A stretch of 64,000 nt of DNA from Actinomycetes bacterium (lineage in GTDB: Bacteria; Actinomycetota; Acidimicrobiia; Acidimicrobiales; RAAP-2): NCBI GenBank assembly GCA_021831035.1, contig JAKBNL010000010.1:24401-88400 (forward strand), read 5' to 3'. Both the position numbers and the translations under genes were made by a program. The notes beneath the pieces were generated by a model. That model ran no database searches and was not told the DNA's origin. It worked only from the letters and a program-made list of their open reading frames with translations. Shown one piece after another: positions 37,215 to 44,413 of the stretch (its first letter is position 1; each line of letters starts with the position of its first letter).

Positions 37215-37883
37215 GTGCGGGTGGTGTCGCTCGTCCCCTCGGTGACCGAGACGCTCATCGCCTGGGGGGTGGCCCCGGTCGGGGTGACGCGCTTTTGCGA
37301 CGCGCGCGGGATCGCGGCCGTCGGGGGGACCAAGGACCCCGACGTCGAGCGCGTCGCGGCCCTGGGTCCCGACCTCGTCGTGATGGACGAGGAGGAGAAC
37401 CGGCGAGAGGACTACGCGGCGCTGCGCGCGCGTGGGCTCAACGTCCTGGCCCTCGCGGTGCGCGACGTCACCGACGTCGAGCCCGAGACGGCTCGCCTGG
37501 CCGACGCGCTCGGGGTCCCCCGCCCCCGACTCGCGCTCGGTCCGCCGTGGCCGCCGACGACGCGAGCCGTCGTCGCCATCTGGCGCCGGCCGTGGCGGTT
37601 CCTCGGGCCGGGTACCTACGGCGCGTCGCTGCTCGAGCGCGTGGGCGTCGAGGTCGTCCCCCGCGACCGGGGGCCCTACCCGGCGCTCACCCTCGACGAG
37701 GTCCGCGACGCCTCGCCCGACCGGGTGGTCGCGCCGAGCGAGCCCTACCCCTTCGCCGAGCGCCACCGCACCGAACTCGAGTCGGTGGCGCCGGTGCTCT
37801 TCCTCGACGGCCGCGACCTCTTCTGGTGGGGCGCGCGCACGCCCGACGCGCTCGCGAGGGTCGCGGCGGCCCTGGCGGGCTGA
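37215..37883 (+). CDS. BtuF-like helical-backbone metal/cobalamin receptor without signal peptide
   Basis: 222 aa from GTG 37215. The fold signature RVVSLVPSVTETLIAWG is followed by LGPDLVVMDEEEN, as in class III (BtuF/helical backbone) binding proteins. There is no signal peptide and no lipobox, so it appears cytoplasmic, unlike a true importer receptor. This subclass is common as a stand-alone cytosolic protein. Ligand (cobalamin, haem or metal chelate) unknown. Confidence 0.8.
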   Translation: MRVVSLVPSVTETLIAWGVAPVGVTRFCDARGIAAVGGTKDPDVERVAALGPDLVVMDEEENRREDYAALRARGLNVLALAVRDVTDVEPETARLADALGVPRPRLALGPPWPPTTRAVVAIWRRPWRFLGPGTYGASLLERVGVEVVPRDRGPYPALTLDEVRDASPDRVVAPSEPYPFAERHRTELESVAPVLFLDGRDLFWWGARTPDALARVAAALAG

Positions 37884-37944
37884 CGATTCACCACCCCGAC
37901 GGCCCGACGGGGTTGGCGACCGCCACGCCTCCGACGAGGACGGA

Positions 37945-37970
37945 CGGGCCGCGTCCGCGCCCGCGGCCCG
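37945..37970 (+). terminator. Probable terminator hairpin after the BtuF-like gene
   Basis: CGGGCCGCG and CGCGGCCCG form a perfect 9-bp stem with an 8-nt loop, 62 bases after the stop. No T-tract. It separates the APC/BtuF pair from the ribbon-helix-helix operon. Confidence 0.5.
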
Positions 37971-38007
37971 CCAAAGGGGGGGACCGGGGTCGGCGCCGAG
38001 GGACCGG

Positions 38008-38036
38008 TTGCCTCGATAGCGATATGATGCTATAGT
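38008..38036 (+). promoter_or_regulatory. Leaderless promoter with inverted repeat, RHH operon
   Basis: TTGCCT (38008-38013), 17-nt spacer, TATAGT (38031-38036), then 6 nt and the ATG at 38043. ATAGC (38016-38020) and GCTAT (38029-38033) form an inverted repeat with an 8-nt centre overlapping the -10, a plausible autoregulatory site for the RHH protein. The stretch is strikingly AT-rich. Confidence 0.6.
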
Positions 38037-38042
38037 GATGTC

Positions 38043-38501
38043 ATGCGGATATCACACTTCGTCGAGGCCGTGCGCGAGGACCTCGGTCGCCTCGGGGCCC
38101 TCGGTGACGAGACGACGGAGCGGATCGCGGCGGGCCTCGCCGACGCGCTCGCGCCGGCGCTGCGCGCCCGCCTCCTCGAGGCCCTTGACGTGGTGGTGGC
38201 CGAGGCGAACCGACCGGGTGAGCGTCCGACCCTGGTGGTGACCCTGGCCGGTGACGACGTGACCCTCACCCGGCCCGTCTCCACCGGCGAGCCCCACCCG
38301 AACGCGGCGGGGGACCTGACGGCCCGCTTCGCGCTGCGCCTGCCCGATGAGCTCAAGACGCGCATCGAGCGCGAGGCCCAGCGCCGGGGCGCCTCGACGA
38401 ACAGCTGGATGGTGCGCGCACTGGCGCGCGAGGTCGCAGAGAGCCTCGAGCACCCGGGCCCACGAGGGGCCCAGGAGCTGCGAGGGCGAGGAAGGAGTTG
38501 A
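38043..38501 (+). CDS. Ribbon-helix-helix (HicB/Arc-like) DNA-binding protein
   Basis: 152 aa. The C-terminal part (about 92-133) is a ribbon-helix-helix: a short strand ARFALRLP followed by two helices, with the turn RRGASTNSWMVRAL. The first 60 residues are helical, and the middle has beta strands. Actinobacterial relatives are often labelled HicB-family antitoxins, but no HicA toxin is next door. Instead it precedes a DUF4097 protein by one base. The AT-rich inverted repeat at its promoter suggests autoregulation. Confidence 0.78.
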   Translation: MRISHFVEAVREDLGRLGALGDETTERIAAGLADALAPALRARLLEALDVVVAEANRPGERPTLVVTLAGDDVTLTRPVSTGEPHPNAAGDLTARFALRLPDELKTRIEREAQRRGASTNSWMVRALAREVAESLEHPGPRGAQELRGRGRS

Positions 38502-38502
38502 C

Positions 38503-39315
38503 ATGGGAGAACTGAGCGAGGTCGCCCCGGCGGCCCGGGTCGAGCACTTTGAACTGAAAGAGGGGGTCGAGATCGAGGTGACGACGGCCTCGGGCGACGT
38601 CCACCTGGTCGAGGGCGAGGCGGGCACCGTCCGGCTCACGACGACCGACGCCGACCCGGCGACCCGCCTCGAGCGGGTCGAGTGCGCCTACGACGCGGCG
38701 GCCAACCGTCTCACCATCGACACCAAGGTGATGAAGGGCCTGGGCACCGACAAGGGCAAGGGCCTCGGGCGCGCCCTCAAGGGCATGATCGGCTACGCCC
38801 GCAACGACGTCGACGTGGAGGTGGCCGTGCCGCGCGACGCGCGGGTGCGCCTGCGCACCGCCTCGGGGAACCTCGTCGCCGACGCCACCCTCGCCGGGGC
38901 GGAGGTGGCCAGCGCGTCGGGCGACGTGCGCCTGGCGAGCGTCGAGGGACCGGTCAAGGTCCAGACGGCCTCGGGCGAGCTCGACCTCGGCCGCGTGGTC
39001 GGCCCGGTCAGCGCGAAGCTGGTGTCGGGCGCCGTGCGGGTCGGGGCCCTCGAGGGCGACCTCAGCGTCCAGAGCGTGTCGGGCGACGTCACGACGTCGG
39101 TCGCCGCGCCGGGGCGCATCGACGTCGGGAACGTCTCGGGGGACGTGGTCGTCGAGGTGCGCTCGGGCCTGCTCGTCGAGCTCGACGTGCGCTCGGTCTC
39201 GGGTCAGGTCTCCAGCCAGATCGCCCTCGACGGGGCCACCGGTGAGGGCGGCGAGCGTCCGGTCACCCTCAAGGTCCGCTCGGTCTCGGGCGACGTGCAG
39301 GTGCGCCGGGCCTAG
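38503..39315 (+). CDS. DUF4097 beta-strand repeat protein
   Basis: 270 aa, start ATG 38503 with GAAGGAG upstream. The body is a series of short beta repeats containing SGDV or SG-V about every 17-20 residues (for example ASGDVHL, ASGDVRL, VSGDVTT, VSGDVVV, VSGDVQV), expected to form a beta-helix. No signal peptide or membrane helix is seen, so it appears cytoplasmic. It is co-transcribed with the RHH protein. Function unknown; the pair recurs in actinobacteria to my recollection. Confidence 0.85.
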   Translation: MGELSEVAPAARVEHFELKEGVEIEVTTASGDVHLVEGEAGTVRLTTTDADPATRLERVECAYDAAANRLTIDTKVMKGLGTDKGKGLGRALKGMIGYARNDVDVEVAVPRDARVRLRTASGNLVADATLAGAEVASASGDVRLASVEGPVKVQTASGELDLGRVVGPVSAKLVSGAVRVGALEGDLSVQSVSGDVTTSVAAPGRIDVGNVSGDVVVEVRSGLLVELDVRSVSGQVSSQIALDGATGEGGERPVTLKVRSVSGDVQVRRA

Positions 39316-39331
39316 GGGTTAGGTTGAGCCC

Positions 39332-39661
39332 GTGAGGCTCGACCACTACCGGGCGTGCACCTGGCGCGAGAAGCGCCAGGTGCTCGACCTCTTCTGGCGC
39401 CGGGGCCGGGCGGCGCCGCCGACCATGGTCGCCGCCGCCTACGAGTACGGCTGGTGGGCGGTGGCGAGCCTGACGGTGATCGCCGTCGAGCTGGCCCTCG
39501 TGGTCGGGGTGCTGGCGATGCGCGCGTCGTCGTGGGGGTGGTGGGTCGGCGCCGCCGAGGCGGCCAACGCCCTCGCGCTGGTCTGGGCGATGCGCCGGCT
39601 GCGCGACGTCGAGGCCGTCGCGGCGCCCGCCGAACCCGGCTCGCTGACCCGGGCGGGCTAG
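39332..39661 (+). CDS. Small two-helix membrane protein, unknown
   Basis: 109 aa from GTG 39332, with hydrophobic segments at about 40-63 and 67-85 and a charged N-terminus. TAGGTT (39320-39325) stands exactly 6 nt before the start, arguing that it is a real, separately transcribed leaderless gene. No family recognised. Its stop overlaps that of the convergent reductase. Confidence 0.65.
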   Translation: MRLDHYRACTWREKRQVLDLFWRRGRAAPPTMVAAAYEYGWWAVASLTVIAVELALVVGVLAMRASSWGWWVGAAEAANALALVWAMRRLRDVEAVAAPAEPGSLTRAG

Positions 39662-40536
39662 AGGCCCGAGAGCCGGCGGATCGTCCGGGCGAGGGCCGAG
39701 TTGTCCTCGCCGCCGTGGCCCTCGGCGACGAGTCCGTCCTCGAAGGTCGCGGCGAGAGCGGTGACCGGCAGTACGGCCCCGACGGCGCGCGCGAGCTCCA
39801 GGGCGATCCCGAGGTCCTTGCGGTGCAGCTCGATCTTGAACCCGAGGGGGTAGTCGTCGTCGATCATGCGGGCGCTGCGGTTCTCGAGCACCCACGAGCC
39901 GGCGGCCCCCTGGGCGATCGCGGCCACCACGGCCGACGCGTCGAGCCCGGCCTTCATCGCCAGGGTCACCCCCTCGGCGACGGCGAGGTAGGTGCCGGCG
40001 AGGATCACCTGGTTGATCGCCTTGGCCCACTGGCCGGCGCCGACCGGACCGAGGTGGGCGACCCGCGTACCGAGGGTCGCGAGCACCGGGGCGACCCTCG
40101 CGAGGTCGTCGTCGGCGCCGCCGCAGAGGATGGTGAGGGTGCCCTTCTGCGCGCCCTCGGAGCCGCCGGTCACCGGCGCGTCCACGAGGCCCACCCCCCG
40201 CTCGGCGAGGGCCGCCGCGACGCGTTGCGCGGCGAGGGGGCTCGTCGTCGAGCAGTCGACGACGAGCGCGCCCGCGCCCAGGGCGTCGGCGAGCCCGCGC
40301 CCGAAGAGGACCTCGGCGACCTGGGGCGCGTCGGTGAGACAGAGCACGACGACGTCGCTGGCGGCGCCGAGCGCGGCCGGGTCGTCGGCCCGGTGGGCCC
40401 CGAGGGCGAGCGGCGCGCCGTCGCGCCCGGGCGTGCGGTTCCACACGGTGAGCGCGAAGCCGGCGCGCGCGAGGTTGGCCGCCATCGGGGCGCCCATCGT
40501 GCCCATCCCGACGAAGCCGACCCTCGTCGTCCCCAT
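39658..40536 (-). CDS. 3-hydroxyisobutyrate dehydrogenase-family reductase (possible tartronate semialdehyde reductase)
   Basis: 292 aa beta-hydroxyacid dehydrogenase. Rossmann GFVGMGTMGAPMAANLARAG at the N-terminus, substrate motif DAPVTGGSEGAQKGTL, and catalytic lysine in GQWAKAINQ. The ATG at 40536 matches the usual family start; GTG 40557 is possible. With a uronate dehydrogenase-like gene and glycerate 2-kinase on either side, reduction of tartronate semialdehyde to glycerate is an attractive role, but the family also includes 3-hydroxyisobutyrate and succinic semialdehyde reductases. Confidence 0.85.
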   Translation of the reverse strand: MGTTRVGFVGMGTMGAPMAANLARAGFALTVWNRTPGRDGAPLALGAHRADDPAALGAASDVVVLCLTDAPQVAEVLFGRGLADALGAGALVVDCSTTSPLAAQRVAAALAERGVGLVDAPVTGGSEGAQKGTLTILCGGADDDLARVAPVLATLGTRVAHLGPVGAGQWAKAINQVILAGTYLAVAEGVTLAMKAGLDASAVVAAIAQGAAGSWVLENRSARMIDDDYPLGFKIELHRKDLGIALELARAVGAVLPVTALAATFEDGLVAEGHGGEDNSALARTIRRLSGL

Positions 40537-40603
40537 CGCGCTCGGCGTCGTCGTCACAGGCGCGTACGTTACTCTTCGCCTCGCGGGGGCTAGGAGGTGC
40601 GCG

Positions 40604-41407
40604 CTGACCACGACCGTCGTCCTCACCGGCTCCTCGGGGGCCGTCGGCCGCCACCTCGTCGCGGCGCTGGAGCGCTCGCGGTGGCGCCTGCGCCTCTTCG
40701 ACCGCGTCCCCTTCCCGGGTCCGACCGACCCCACCGACGAGGTCGTCGTGGCCGAACTCGAGGACGAGGCGGCGCTCCGCGCGGCGCTCGGGGGCGCCGA
40801 CGCCGTCGTGCACCTCGCCGGCCTCTCGACGACCGGCTACGCCTGGTCCGACTACCAGAGGGTGAACGTCGACGGTACGCGCCGGGTCCTCGAGGCGGCC
40901 CTCGCGGCGGGGTGCTCCCGGGTCGTGCTCGCGAGCAGCCACCACGTGACGGGGCGCACCCCGCTCAGCGCCTCGACCCGGCTGGCCGAGGACGATCCCT
41001 TCCGCCCGGACACCGACTACGGCGCCTCCAAGGCGGCGGCCGAGACCCTCGGGCGCCTCTACCACGATCGTCACGGGCTCGAGGTGGTGTGCCTGCGGAT
41101 CGGCTCGTTCCGCGAGCGGCCCACCGAGTGGCGCCACCGGTGGAGCTGGCTCTCCCCGGGCGACCTCACCCGAGTCGTCGAGGCGTCCCTCGACGCCCCG
41201 TCCCCGGGCTTCGTCGTGGTCTGGGCGGTCTCGGCGAACCGCGACGCGATCACCTCGAGTGCGGGCGCCGAGGCGATCGGCTACCGGCCCCTCGACGACG
41301 CGGCGGACTACGGGGTGGACGGCCTCTCGGGCAGCGACCTCGGGCGGCTCTACGTCGGGGGCGACTTCTGCGCCGAGGGCGTGGACGGGCCCGCCACCAC
41401 GAGGTAG
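40604..41407 (+). CDS. NAD-dependent epimerase/dehydratase, uronate dehydrogenase-like
   Basis: 267 aa short-chain-type enzyme. NAD-binding LTGSSGAVGRHL, catalytic Ser-Tyr-Lys with YGASK, and LRIGSF resemble uronate dehydrogenase, which oxidises glucuronate or galacturonate to aldarolactone. The reading frame has no ATG, GTG or TTG near the conserved N-terminus. CTG at 40604 sits six bases after a perfect AGGAGG (40592-40597), so a rare CTG start is proposed. The 3' end overlaps the glycerate kinase gene by 58 bases, tail to tail. Confidence 0.78.
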   Translation: MTTTVVLTGSSGAVGRHLVAALERSRWRLRLFDRVPFPGPTDPTDEVVVAELEDEAALRAALGGADAVVHLAGLSTTGYAWSDYQRVNVDGTRRVLEAALAAGCSRVVLASSHHVTGRTPLSASTRLAEDDPFRPDTDYGASKAAAETLGRLYHDRHGLEVVCLRIGSFRERPTEWRHRWSWLSPGDLTRVVEASLDAPSPGFVVVWAVSANRDAITSSAGAEAIGYRPLDDAADYGVDGLSGSDLGRLYVGGDFCAEGVDGPATTR

Positions 41408-42645
41408 AGGTCGCACAGGTTCCACCCGGTGTGGCCGCCCTCGAGCAGCTGGCCGAGGGCGGCGTGCAGCGCGTGGGTGTCGTGGCGCGCGAGCGCGCCC
41501 GCTAGGTCGAGCCCGCCCTCGCTCGCGCGCGTCACGGTGGTGTCGTCGCTCCACGCCCCCCCGACGCCCGCCTCGTGGTCGCGCCCGTCGGAGGCGTAGC
41601 CGAGGGCGAGGGCCGGGCGGCCCGCGCGCGCGAGCGCGGTCGCGACGAGCGCGCACCACTCCTGGCACCGCCCGCCGCGCCCGGGGGCCGCGCCGACCGC
41701 GGGGGTCGCCTCACCGACGCCGAGCACGCACAGGGCGCGCACGGGCTCGCCCTCGAGGGCCGCCGCGACGGCCCCGACGAGGCGCTCGGGTGGGCCGGCG
41801 ATCGCGCCGAGGTCGACCGTCACGTAGCCGAGGCGCGCCGCCGCCGTGAGCGCCGCCGCGCGCCAGTCGCCCGGCTCGGCCAGGACCCGGTTGGTGTGGC
41901 GGCGAGGCGGCGCCAGGGCGGCGCGCCGGGCGGCCGCGGCGGCGCGCACGCGCGCACCCAACGCCGAGGTCTCGAGGCCCGCGGTCGCCAGCAGCCGAGC
42001 GACCTCGGCGTCGTCGGGCCGGTAGTCGTAGGTGAGCGCCGAGGCGACCCACTCGGCCCCGCCCACCGCGACGTCGACCAGGACGAGGGCGAGCGAGTCG
42101 GGCGTGCGCACGCGGGTGAGCACGGCCCCGCCCGAGAGCCAGGACACCGCGGCCCGCAGTCGGTTGAGCGTCACGACCTCGGCGCCCGTGGCGCTCGCCG
42201 CGTCGAAGAGGGCGGCGAGGTCGTCCACCGCGACCGGGGCGACCGGGGCCACCGCGAGGCTCGAGGCGCCCCCCGAGACGAGAAAGAGGGTGAGTCCGGT
42301 GGCGCTCCCCGCCTCGAGGAAGTCGAGGAGCCGGGTCCCCGCCTCGAGGCTCCGGGGTCCGGGCCGGGGGTGGTCGCCGACGAGGGCGTCCCCCTCGGGC
42401 ACCTCGGCGATCGCGAGCGCCCGGCGCACGCGGCCACCCAGCGCCCGGCGGGCGACGCGCACGAGCTCGGGCGCGGCCTTGCCCACCGCGACGAGGTCGA
42501 CCGGTCCGGCCGATCGCGCGGTGAGCCCGGCCTCGGCGAGGGTCGCCTCGACCCGGGCCCCGAGGTCGAGGCGCTCGAGGGAGCGGGCGACGCTGAGGGC
42601 GTCGCCCAGGAGGCGTTGGCGAGTGGGGTCGGCGGGTCGCGCCAC
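41350..42645 (-). CDS. Glycerate 2-kinase (DUF4147/MOFRL type)
   Basis: 431 aa. N-terminal DUF4147 domain with VAVGKAAP, DHPRPGPRSL and LVSGGASSL; C-terminal MOFRL domain with GRGGRCQEW, SDGRDHEAG and TGWNLCDLYLV. It phosphorylates D-glycerate to 2-phosphoglycerate. The GTG start at 42645 has TAGCGT exactly 6 nt upstream. It fits with the adjacent reductase and uronate dehydrogenase-like gene. Some motifs deviate from consensus (GGRCQE for GGRNQE), which may affect activity. Confidence 0.88.
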   Translation of the reverse strand: MARPADPTRQRLLGDALSVARSLERLDLGARVEATLAEAGLTARSAGPVDLVAVGKAAPELVRVARRALGGRVRRALAIAEVPEGDALVGDHPRPGPRSLEAGTRLLDFLEAGSATGLTLFLVSGGASSLAVAPVAPVAVDDLAALFDAASATGAEVVTLNRLRAAVSWLSGGAVLTRVRTPDSLALVLVDVAVGGAEWVASALTYDYRPDDAEVARLLATAGLETSALGARVRAAAAARRAALAPPRRHTNRVLAEPGDWRAAALTAAARLGYVTVDLGAIAGPPERLVGAVAAALEGEPVRALCVLGVGEATPAVGAAPGRGGRCQEWCALVATALARAGRPALALGYASDGRDHEAGVGGAWSDDTTVTRASEGGLDLAGALARHDTHALHAALGQLLEGGHTGWNLCDLYLVVAGPSTPSAQKSPPT

Positions 42646-42651
42646 GCCGCG

Positions 42652-42671
42652 ACGCTAACGGCCCCTAGCCT
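42652..42671. promoter_or_regulatory. Divergent leaderless promoters of glycerate kinase and S66 peptidase
   Basis: Minus-strand TAGCGT (42652-42657) lies 6 nt before the GTG at 42645. Plus-strand TAGCCT (42666-42671) lies 6 nt before the ATG at 42678. Only 32 bases separate the two start codons, leaving no room for leaders. Confidence 0.6.
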
Positions 42672-42677
42672 TCGTCG

Positions 42678-43727
42678 ATGGAACCGGTGCGCCCGACCTA
42701 CCCGCCCAAGGCCCGGCCCGGCGATCGCGTGGCGATCCTCTCGCCCTCGTGGGCCGGCCCGGGGGTCTTCCCCGCGGTCCACGAGCGGGGCCTCGCCGTG
42801 GTGCGCGACCGGCTCGGTCTCGTGCCGGTCGAGTACCCGACGACCCGCGAGGTCGGTGCCTCACCCGCGGCGCGCGCCCGCGACCTCGAGGCCGCCTTCG
42901 CCGACCCCGGCGTCGCCGCGGTGCTCGCCACCATCGGCGGTGACGACCAGATCACCGTGCTCGCCCACCTGGACCCGGGGGTCCTCGCCGCCCACCCCAA
43001 GCCCTTCGTCGGCTACTCGGACAACACCAACCTGCTCAACCTGCTCTTCGACCTCGGCGTCGTCGGCTACCACGGGGGGAGCACCCTCGTGCACCTGGCC
43101 CGACCCGGGGGCGTGCACCCGGCCCACCTGGCGTCGCTCGCGCGCGCCCTCTGCGGGCGCGAATGGGTCCCGCTCGAGCCCCTCGAGCGCTTCAGCGACC
43201 GCCAGCCCGACTGGGCCGACCCCTCGACCCTCGAGGCCGAGCTCGAGCAGTTCGACGAGCCCGGCTGGCTGTGGCGCAACGCCGAGCGGGTCGTCACGGG
43301 GCCCTCCTGGGGCGGCAACCTCGAGGTGCTCCAGTGGATCCTCGCGGTCGGACGCCACGTCCGCCCGGTCGAGGCCTACCGCGGGGTGGTGCTCGTGCTC
43401 GAGACCTCCGAGGAGATGCCGAGCGACCGCGAGGTGTACCGGATGATGCGCACCCTGAGCGAGCGCGGGATCCTCGGGGTGGCCGGCGCCGTCGTGGTGG
43501 CCAAGGCCAAGGCCTGGTCGCCCGCGCGGCCCCTCGCCCCCGAGGCCGCCCGCGCCTACCGCGAGTCCCAGGCCGCGGCGGTGCTGGCGGCGCTCGAGGC
43601 GTACGCGCCCACGACCCCGGTCGTCATCGGCCCCGACCTCGGTCACACCGACCCCCAGTACGTCATCCCCTACGGGGGGCTGCTCACCGTGGACGGCCCG
43701 GTCCGGCGGCTCTGGGCCGAGTACTGA
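42678..43727 (+). CDS. S66-family LD-carboxypeptidase/MccF-like peptidase
   Basis: 349 aa serine peptidase of family S66. The nucleophile is Ser114 in GYSDNTNLLN. A Glu in the middle region (LVLETSEE) and a His in DLGHTDPQ complete the Ser-Glu-His triad. Relatives cleave muropeptide LD-bonds or inactivate microcin C; the extended loop pattern resembles the MccF branch. Cytoplasmic, with no signal peptide. It stands alone with its own leaderless promoter. Confidence 0.9.
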   Translation: MEPVRPTYPPKARPGDRVAILSPSWAGPGVFPAVHERGLAVVRDRLGLVPVEYPTTREVGASPAARARDLEAAFADPGVAAVLATIGGDDQITVLAHLDPGVLAAHPKPFVGYSDNTNLLNLLFDLGVVGYHGGSTLVHLARPGGVHPAHLASLARALCGREWVPLEPLERFSDRQPDWADPSTLEAELEQFDEPGWLWRNAERVVTGPSWGGNLEVLQWILAVGRHVRPVEAYRGVVLVLETSEEMPSDREVYRMMRTLSERGILGVAGAVVVAKAKAWSPARPLAPEAARAYRESQAAAVLAALEAYAPTTPVVIGPDLGHTDPQYVIPYGGLLTVDGPVRRLWAEY

Positions 43728-43728
43728 C

Positions 43729-43929
43729 CTAGCGGCCCTCGGGCACGTAGTGGCGCTCGTCCTTCGCGTCGAGCCAGACCCGCATCGTGCGCCCCGTCGA
43801 GGGGTCCTTGAAGACCTCGTCGGTCGAGCGCCACGTCGGGTCGGGTCGGGCCGTCTCCCCGTGGCGGCGCGTGGAGAGGTTGACGATCGCGAAGACCGCG
43901 AGGATGGCGAGGACGACGAGCGCGAACAT
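43729..43929 (-). CDS. Small membrane-anchored protein, unknown
   Basis: 66 aa: one N-terminal helix (MFALVVLAILAVFAIV) then a charged soluble part containing STDEVFKDPSTGRTMRVW. The ATG overlaps the upstream gene's stop by one base (TGATG), supporting translation. No family recognised. Confidence 0.65.
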   Translation of the reverse strand: MFALVVLAILAVFAIVNLSTRRHGETARPDPTWRSTDEVFKDPSTGRTMRVWLDAKDERHYVPEGR

Positions 43930-44291
43930 CAGGCCCGGAAGCTGACCGCCGTCCCGTAGGCGACGACCTCGGTCATCCCGTTGCCCATGTCCGAGGAGTC
44001 GAAGCGCACCCCGACCAGGCCCTGGGCGCCGAGGAGTTGGGCGTTCTCGATCAGCCGGTCGAGGGCGTGGCGCCGGGTGTCCTCGACGAGCGCGGTGAAC
44101 TGACCGACCTCGCCGCCGGCCAGCGCCTTGAAGCTCGCGCCGATGCCCTTGGCCACGCCGATCGAGCGCACGACGACGCCAAAGACGGTGCCGAGGGTCC
44201 GGTCGATCTCGTGCTCGGCGAAGGTGAAGGCCGTCGTCAGGGGGAAGGTCGACCCCCCGGGTTCTCCGTAGCGCGGCGCGTCCTCGGGCAT
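43929..44291 (-). CDS. YbjQ/DUF74-type heavy-metal-binding-domain protein
   Basis: 120 aa. Segments such as GTVFGVVVRSIGVAKGIGASFKALAGGEV and ARRHALDRLIENAQLLGAQGLVGVRFD-type helices match the YbjQ/UPF0145 pentameric fold. AGGAGGAGGA precedes the ATG, and TAGGGT on the minus strand (44312-44317) is a likely -10 with a 20-nt leader. Function not established; metal binding is only suggested by the family name. Confidence 0.82.
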   Translation of the reverse strand: MPEDAPRYGEPGGSTFPLTTAFTFAEHEIDRTLGTVFGVVVRSIGVAKGIGASFKALAGGEVGQFTALVEDTRRHALDRLIENAQLLGAQGLVGVRFDSSDMGNGMTEVVAYGTAVSFRA

Positions 44292-44413
44292 CGGTCCTCC
44301 TCCTCCTTGTGACCCTACAGCGCCGCGCGCGACGCTCGATCGGTCCGAGCCCCGCGGTCGGCGGGTTTAGGATTCGCCCCGGGGGGCGGTACCACCGGGT
44401 TCAAAGGACGACC

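Noticed and set aside
38043..39315. HicAB toxin-antitoxin module
   Set aside because: The first gene has a HicB-like ribbon-helix-helix, but the partner is a DUF4097 beta-repeat protein, not a HicA toxin.
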